NCBI GenBank assembly: GCA_052147395.1
Contig: JBKQKS010000201.1
Span: 1 to 17,485 of the forward strand
Direction: 5' to 3'
DNA from: Roseiarcus sp052147395
Lineage (GTDB): Bacteria; Pseudomonadota; Alphaproteobacteria; Rhizobiales; Beijerinckiaceae
Length of the DNA: 17,485 nucleotides
This document shows, piece after piece, positions 14,921 to 17,485 of this stretch (positions within the stretch are counted from its first letter, which is position 1; the number at the start of each line of letters is the position of its first letter). A program made the position numbers and the translations under genes. The notes under the pieces are model-generated. The model did no database searches, was not told where the DNA came from, and worked only from the letters and a program-made list of their open reading frames with translations.

Positions 14921-16336
14921 TTACAGCATCTTGCCCGGATTCATCAGCCCGCCGGGATCGAGCGCCGCCTTGATGCGACGCATCACGTCGAGCGCGACCG
15001 GGTCTTTGACGCGGGCGAGCAGATCGCGCTTGAGCTGGCCGATGCCGTGCTCGGCGGAAAACGAGCCGCCATAACGCGCGACGACGGCGTGCACGACCTC
15101 GTTCATCGCCTCCCACCGGTGCAGGAACATGGCCTTGTCGGCCCCGACCGGCTGGCTCACATTGAAATGGATGTTGCCGTCGCCCATGTGCCCGAACGGA
15201 ACTACGCGCGCGCCCGGTAGAAACCCCTCGACCGCCGCGGTCGCCTCGTCGAGAAACTCCGGCACGGCGCCGACGGGGATGGAGATGTCGTGCTTGATCG
15301 AGCCGCCCTCGCATTTCTGCGAGTCGGAGACGAACTCGCGCAGGCGCCAGAAATCGTCGCGCTGTCCGAGACTGGCGGCGAGCGCGGCGTCGGCGATGAA
15401 CTCGCGCTCCAGCGCCTCGCCGAGCAGCGCCTCGAACGCCTCGTCGAGTCCCGCCGCCGTCTGGCTCGCCGCCTCGATGAGCACGTACCAGGGATGGGGG
15501 TCTGGCAGCGGATCGCGCATGTCGAAGCCGTGGGCGAGCACGAAATCGAGGCAGATACGCGCCATGAGCTCGAAGCTGACGATGCTCGCCCCCAGCTTTT
15601 CGCGCGCCAAGCGAAACAGTTTCAGCGCCCGCGCCGGATCGCTCACACCCAAAAAAGCGCTGGCCCGTCCGCGTGGCCGCGGGAACAGCTTCAGCGCCGC
15701 CGCGGTGATGACGCCCAGCGTGCCTTCGGCGCCGAAGAACAAGTCCTTGAGGTCGTAACCGGTATTGTCCTTGCGCAGCTTGGAGAGCGCGTTGATGACG
15801 CGGCCGTCGGCAAGCACGACCTCGACGCCGGTGGCGAGCTCGCGGGCGTTGCCATAAGCGAGCACCGCCACGCCGCCGGCGTTGGTCGACAGATTGCCGC
15901 CGATCGTGCAACTGCCCTCGGCCGCCAGCGACAGCGGAAACAGCCGATCGACGCTTTCGGCCGCCGCCTGCGCCTCGGCGAGCGTGGCGCCCGCTTCGAC
16001 GATCATCGTGTCGGTCATCGGGTCGATCTCGCGGATCTTGCGCATGCGGGTGAGCGACAGCAGGATCGCGCTTCCGCTCGCGTCGGGGATCTGGGCGCCG
16101 ACCAGCCCGGTGTTGCCGCCCTGCGGCACGATCGCGGTTTTGGACGCCGCGCAGGCGCTCACCACCGCCGCGACTTCCGCCGTCGACCCCGGCCGCACGA
16201 TCGCCAGCGCCCGGCCGCGATAGAGCCCGCGCGGCTCGACGAGGTAGGATTCCGTCAGATCGGGATCGGTGAGCACATTGGCCGCGCCGACGATTCGCGC
16301 GAGATCGGCGACGAGCCGCGTCTGGTCCTCGTTCAA
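14921..16336 (-). CDS. FAD-binding 2-hydroxyacid dehydrogenase (GlcD/D2HGDH/D-lactate dehydrogenase type)
   Basis: A 471-residue flavoprotein of the vanillyl-alcohol-oxidase superfamily oxidising a D-2-hydroxyacid such as D-lactate, glycolate or D-2-hydroxyglutarate. The N-terminal FAD_binding_4 domain (about 40-215) contains PQGGNTGLVG (71-80), GCTIGGN-like SCTIGGNLSTNAGG, and LRKDNTGYDLKDLFFGAEGT. The C-terminal FAD-oxidase domain carries the metal-binding HMGDGNIH (383-390) and EHGIG (429-433), and ends with NPGK (466-469). These features fit the D-2-hydroxyglutarate/D-lactate group best, but the substrate cannot be decided. It starts at TTG 16336 with GAGGAG nine bases upstream, overlapping the stop of the preceding methyltransferase gene (TTGA), so the two are translationally coupled. 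Subunits E and F of glycolate oxidase are absent nearby. Confidence 0.93.
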   Translation of the reverse strand: MNEDQTRLVADLARIVGAANVLTDPDLTESYLVEPRGLYRGRALAIVRPGSTAEVAAVVSACAASKTAIVPQGGNTGLVGAQIPDASGSAILLSLTRMRKIREIDPMTDTMIVEAGATLAEAQAAAESVDRLFPLSLAAEGSCTIGGNLSTNAGGVAVLAYGNARELATGVEVVLADGRVINALSKLRKDNTGYDLKDLFFGAEGTLGVITAAALKLFPRPRGRASAFLGVSDPARALKLFRLAREKLGASIVSFELMARICLDFVLAHGFDMRDPLPDPHPWYVLIEAASQTAAGLDEAFEALLGEALEREFIADAALAASLGQRDDFWRLREFVSDSQKCEGGSIKHDISIPVGAVPEFLDEATAAVEGFLPGARVVPFGHMGDGNIHFNVSQPVGADKAMFLHRWEAMNEVVHAVVARYGGSFSAEHGIGQLKRDLLARVKDPVALDVMRRIKAALDPGGLMNPGKML

Positions 16337-17485
16337 CCCAACACTCTCCTCGGCTTGGGCTTTTTCGGGCGGCGGAACGCCGCGACGATTTCCACGTGGG
16401 GAGAATAGCGGAACTGATCGACCGGCGTCACCCGCTCGAGCCCGAGCCCGCCGTCGACGAGGATTCGTGCGTCACGCGCGAACGTCGCGGCGTCGCAGGA
16501 GATGGCGACGACGGTCGCGACCTTGGCTTTGGCGATCTCGCGCGCCTGCGCGAGCGCGCCGGCGCGGGGCGGATCGAACAGCACGGCGTCGAAACGCTCG
16601 AGCTCGGCGGCGGCGAGCGGCCGATGGAGGAGATCGCGCGCCTCGGCGCTGACGGCGCCGCCGGCGCGCTTCAGGGCCTGGATTGCCGCGGCGTCGGCGT
16701 CGGCGGCATAGACCTGGCGGCCGGCTGCGAGCCGCAACGCGAAGGCCCCGGCGCCGCAGAACAGATCGGCGGCTTTGCTGGCCTTGCCGAGCGCGGTTTC
16801 GGCGAGCCCGGCCAGCGCCGCTTCGCCCGCTTCGGTCGCTTGCAGGAACCCTCCCGCGGGCGGGACGACCTCCGCCGCGCCGAAGACGACGATCGGCGCC
16901 CGGCGTTCGACGATCGTTCGGCCATGGTTGGAGACCCGGGCGAGGTCGAGCGCCTCGGCGGTGCGCGCGAGCTTCTCGAGTTCCGGCGCTTCGAGCGCGC
17001 CGCTGCCCCGGACGTCGACATCGAGCCCGGTCCGCGTCGCCGTGACCTGGATGTCGAGCGGCTTGCCGAAGCCCCTGAGATCGCCGGCGAGCGCGCGCGC
17101 CGCGGCGGGCGCGCCGGCCATTTCCGGGGAGAACAGCGGGCAGCGCTCGATCTCGACGATCTCATGCGCGCGGGCGCGCATGAAACCGACTTCGTCGCGG
17201 GCGTGCGGCAGGAAACGGGCGTGGAAGGTCGCGCGCCGCCGGCCGGCGCCATGGGCGTCGACGAGGGCGTCGACTTCGGCGGCGACCCCCGCCCGCGCGA
17301 GCGCGTCGACCACCAACCCTCGTTTCCAGCGCGCATAGAGGGCTTGCCCCATGTGCTGCGCCGCGCAGCCGCCGCAGAGGCCGAAATAGCGGCAGATCGG
17401 TTCGGCGCGGTCGGGGCTCGCCTCGAGCAGCGCGAAACCGTAGTCGGCCGCGGCGGCGAGGTTCACTCGCTCCCCCGGCAGCGCG
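16333..17485 (-). CDS. SAM-dependent RNA (uracil-C5)-methyltransferase, TrmA/RlmD-like, 5' end beyond window
   Basis: It methylates C5 of a uridine in RNA using S-adenosylmethionine. Numbering from an internal GTG at 17466, the 4Fe-4S cluster cysteines are C25-x5-C31-x2-C34 (CRYFGLCGGC) plus C109 (ERCPLF), as in RlmD/RumA. The methyltransferase domain has the SAM-binding DLFCGAGAFAL, DPPRAG and the nucleophile cysteine in AISCDAATFARD (codon 16495-16497). Upstream of 17466 the frame stays open and reads ALPGERV, the end of a TRAM domain, so the true start lies beyond the right edge and 17466 is not the start. The stop overlaps the start of the FAD oxidoreductase gene. Because TrmFO is encoded nearby, an rRNA target (as for RlmC/RlmD) is more likely than tRNA U54; that is inference. 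Confidence 0.92.
   Translation of the reverse strand, partial: ALPGERVNLAAAADYGFALLEASPDRAEPICRYFGLCGGCAAQHMGQALYARWKRGLVVDALARAGVAAEVDALVDAHGAGRRRATFHARFLPHARDEVGFMRARAHEIVEIERCPLFSPEMAGAPAAARALAGDLRGFGKPLDIQVTATRTGLDVDVRGSGALEAPELEKLARTAEALDLARVSNHGRTIVERRAPIVVFGAAEVVPPAGGFLQATEAGEAALAGLAETALGKASKAADLFCGAGAFALRLAAGRQVYAADADAAAIQALKRAGGAVSAEARDLLHRPLAAAELERFDAVLFDPPRAGALAQAREIAKAKVATVVAISCDAATFARDARILVDGGLGLERVTPVDQFRYSPHVEIVAAFRRPKKPKPRRVLG

Overview
The window is GC-rich (very roughly two-thirds G+C by eye) chromosomal DNA, almost completely filled with genes on both strands. The gene content points to an alphaproteobacterium, most likely of the Rhizobiales/Hyphomicrobiales: an AdoCbl methylmalonyl-CoA mutase pair, folate-dependent TrmFO, a tiny DUF1127 protein and a DUF2267-type protein. 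Genus and family cannot be fixed from this stretch. No tRNA, rRNA, CRISPR array, insertion sequence, integrase, phage gene or toxin-antitoxin pair was seen.

Layout. (1) 1-1285 (+): the 3' three quarters of a citramalate synthase gene (cimA), cut by the window edge and interrupted by an in-frame TAA at 146-148. (2) 1431-2378 (+): proline iminopeptidase. (3) 2441-4368 (+): a DeoR-family regulator whose stop overlaps the start of a YbjJ-like MFS transporter, preceded by 10-bp phased repeats that look like an operator. (4) 4468-5352 (+): EamA/DMT transporter; 5459-5734 (+): small GlsB/YeaQ-type membrane protein. (5) 5756-7963 (-): a four-helix membrane protein, trmFO and a GTG-started DUF1127 protein. 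(6) 8388-12845 (+): a probable operon of a DUF2267-type protein, mutA and mutB. (7) 13126-14051 (+): an unrecognised 68-residue protein and a FucU/RbsD-family mutarotase. (8) 14098-17485 (-): a DUF2233/phosphodiester glycosidase-type exported protein, a GlcD/D2HGDH-type FAD oxidoreductase, and an Fe-S, SAM-dependent RNA m5U methyltransferase running off the window.

How they fit together. The window is mainly housekeeping metabolism with some transport. MutA/MutB form the heterodimer that isomerises (R)-methylmalonyl-CoA and succinyl-CoA, as needed for propionyl-CoA disposal. TrmFO and the TrmA/RlmD-like enzyme are two unrelated solutions to uridine C5 methylation; because TrmFO covers tRNA U54, the second enzyme probably acts on rRNA. 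CimA would supply 2-oxobutyrate for isoleucine if functional.

No clearly new multi-gene system was found. The best leads are the cimA nonsense codon, the phased repeats before the DeoR gene, the DUF2267 gene heading the mutase operon, the start-site problem of the DUF2233 gene, and several dyads in the leaders.
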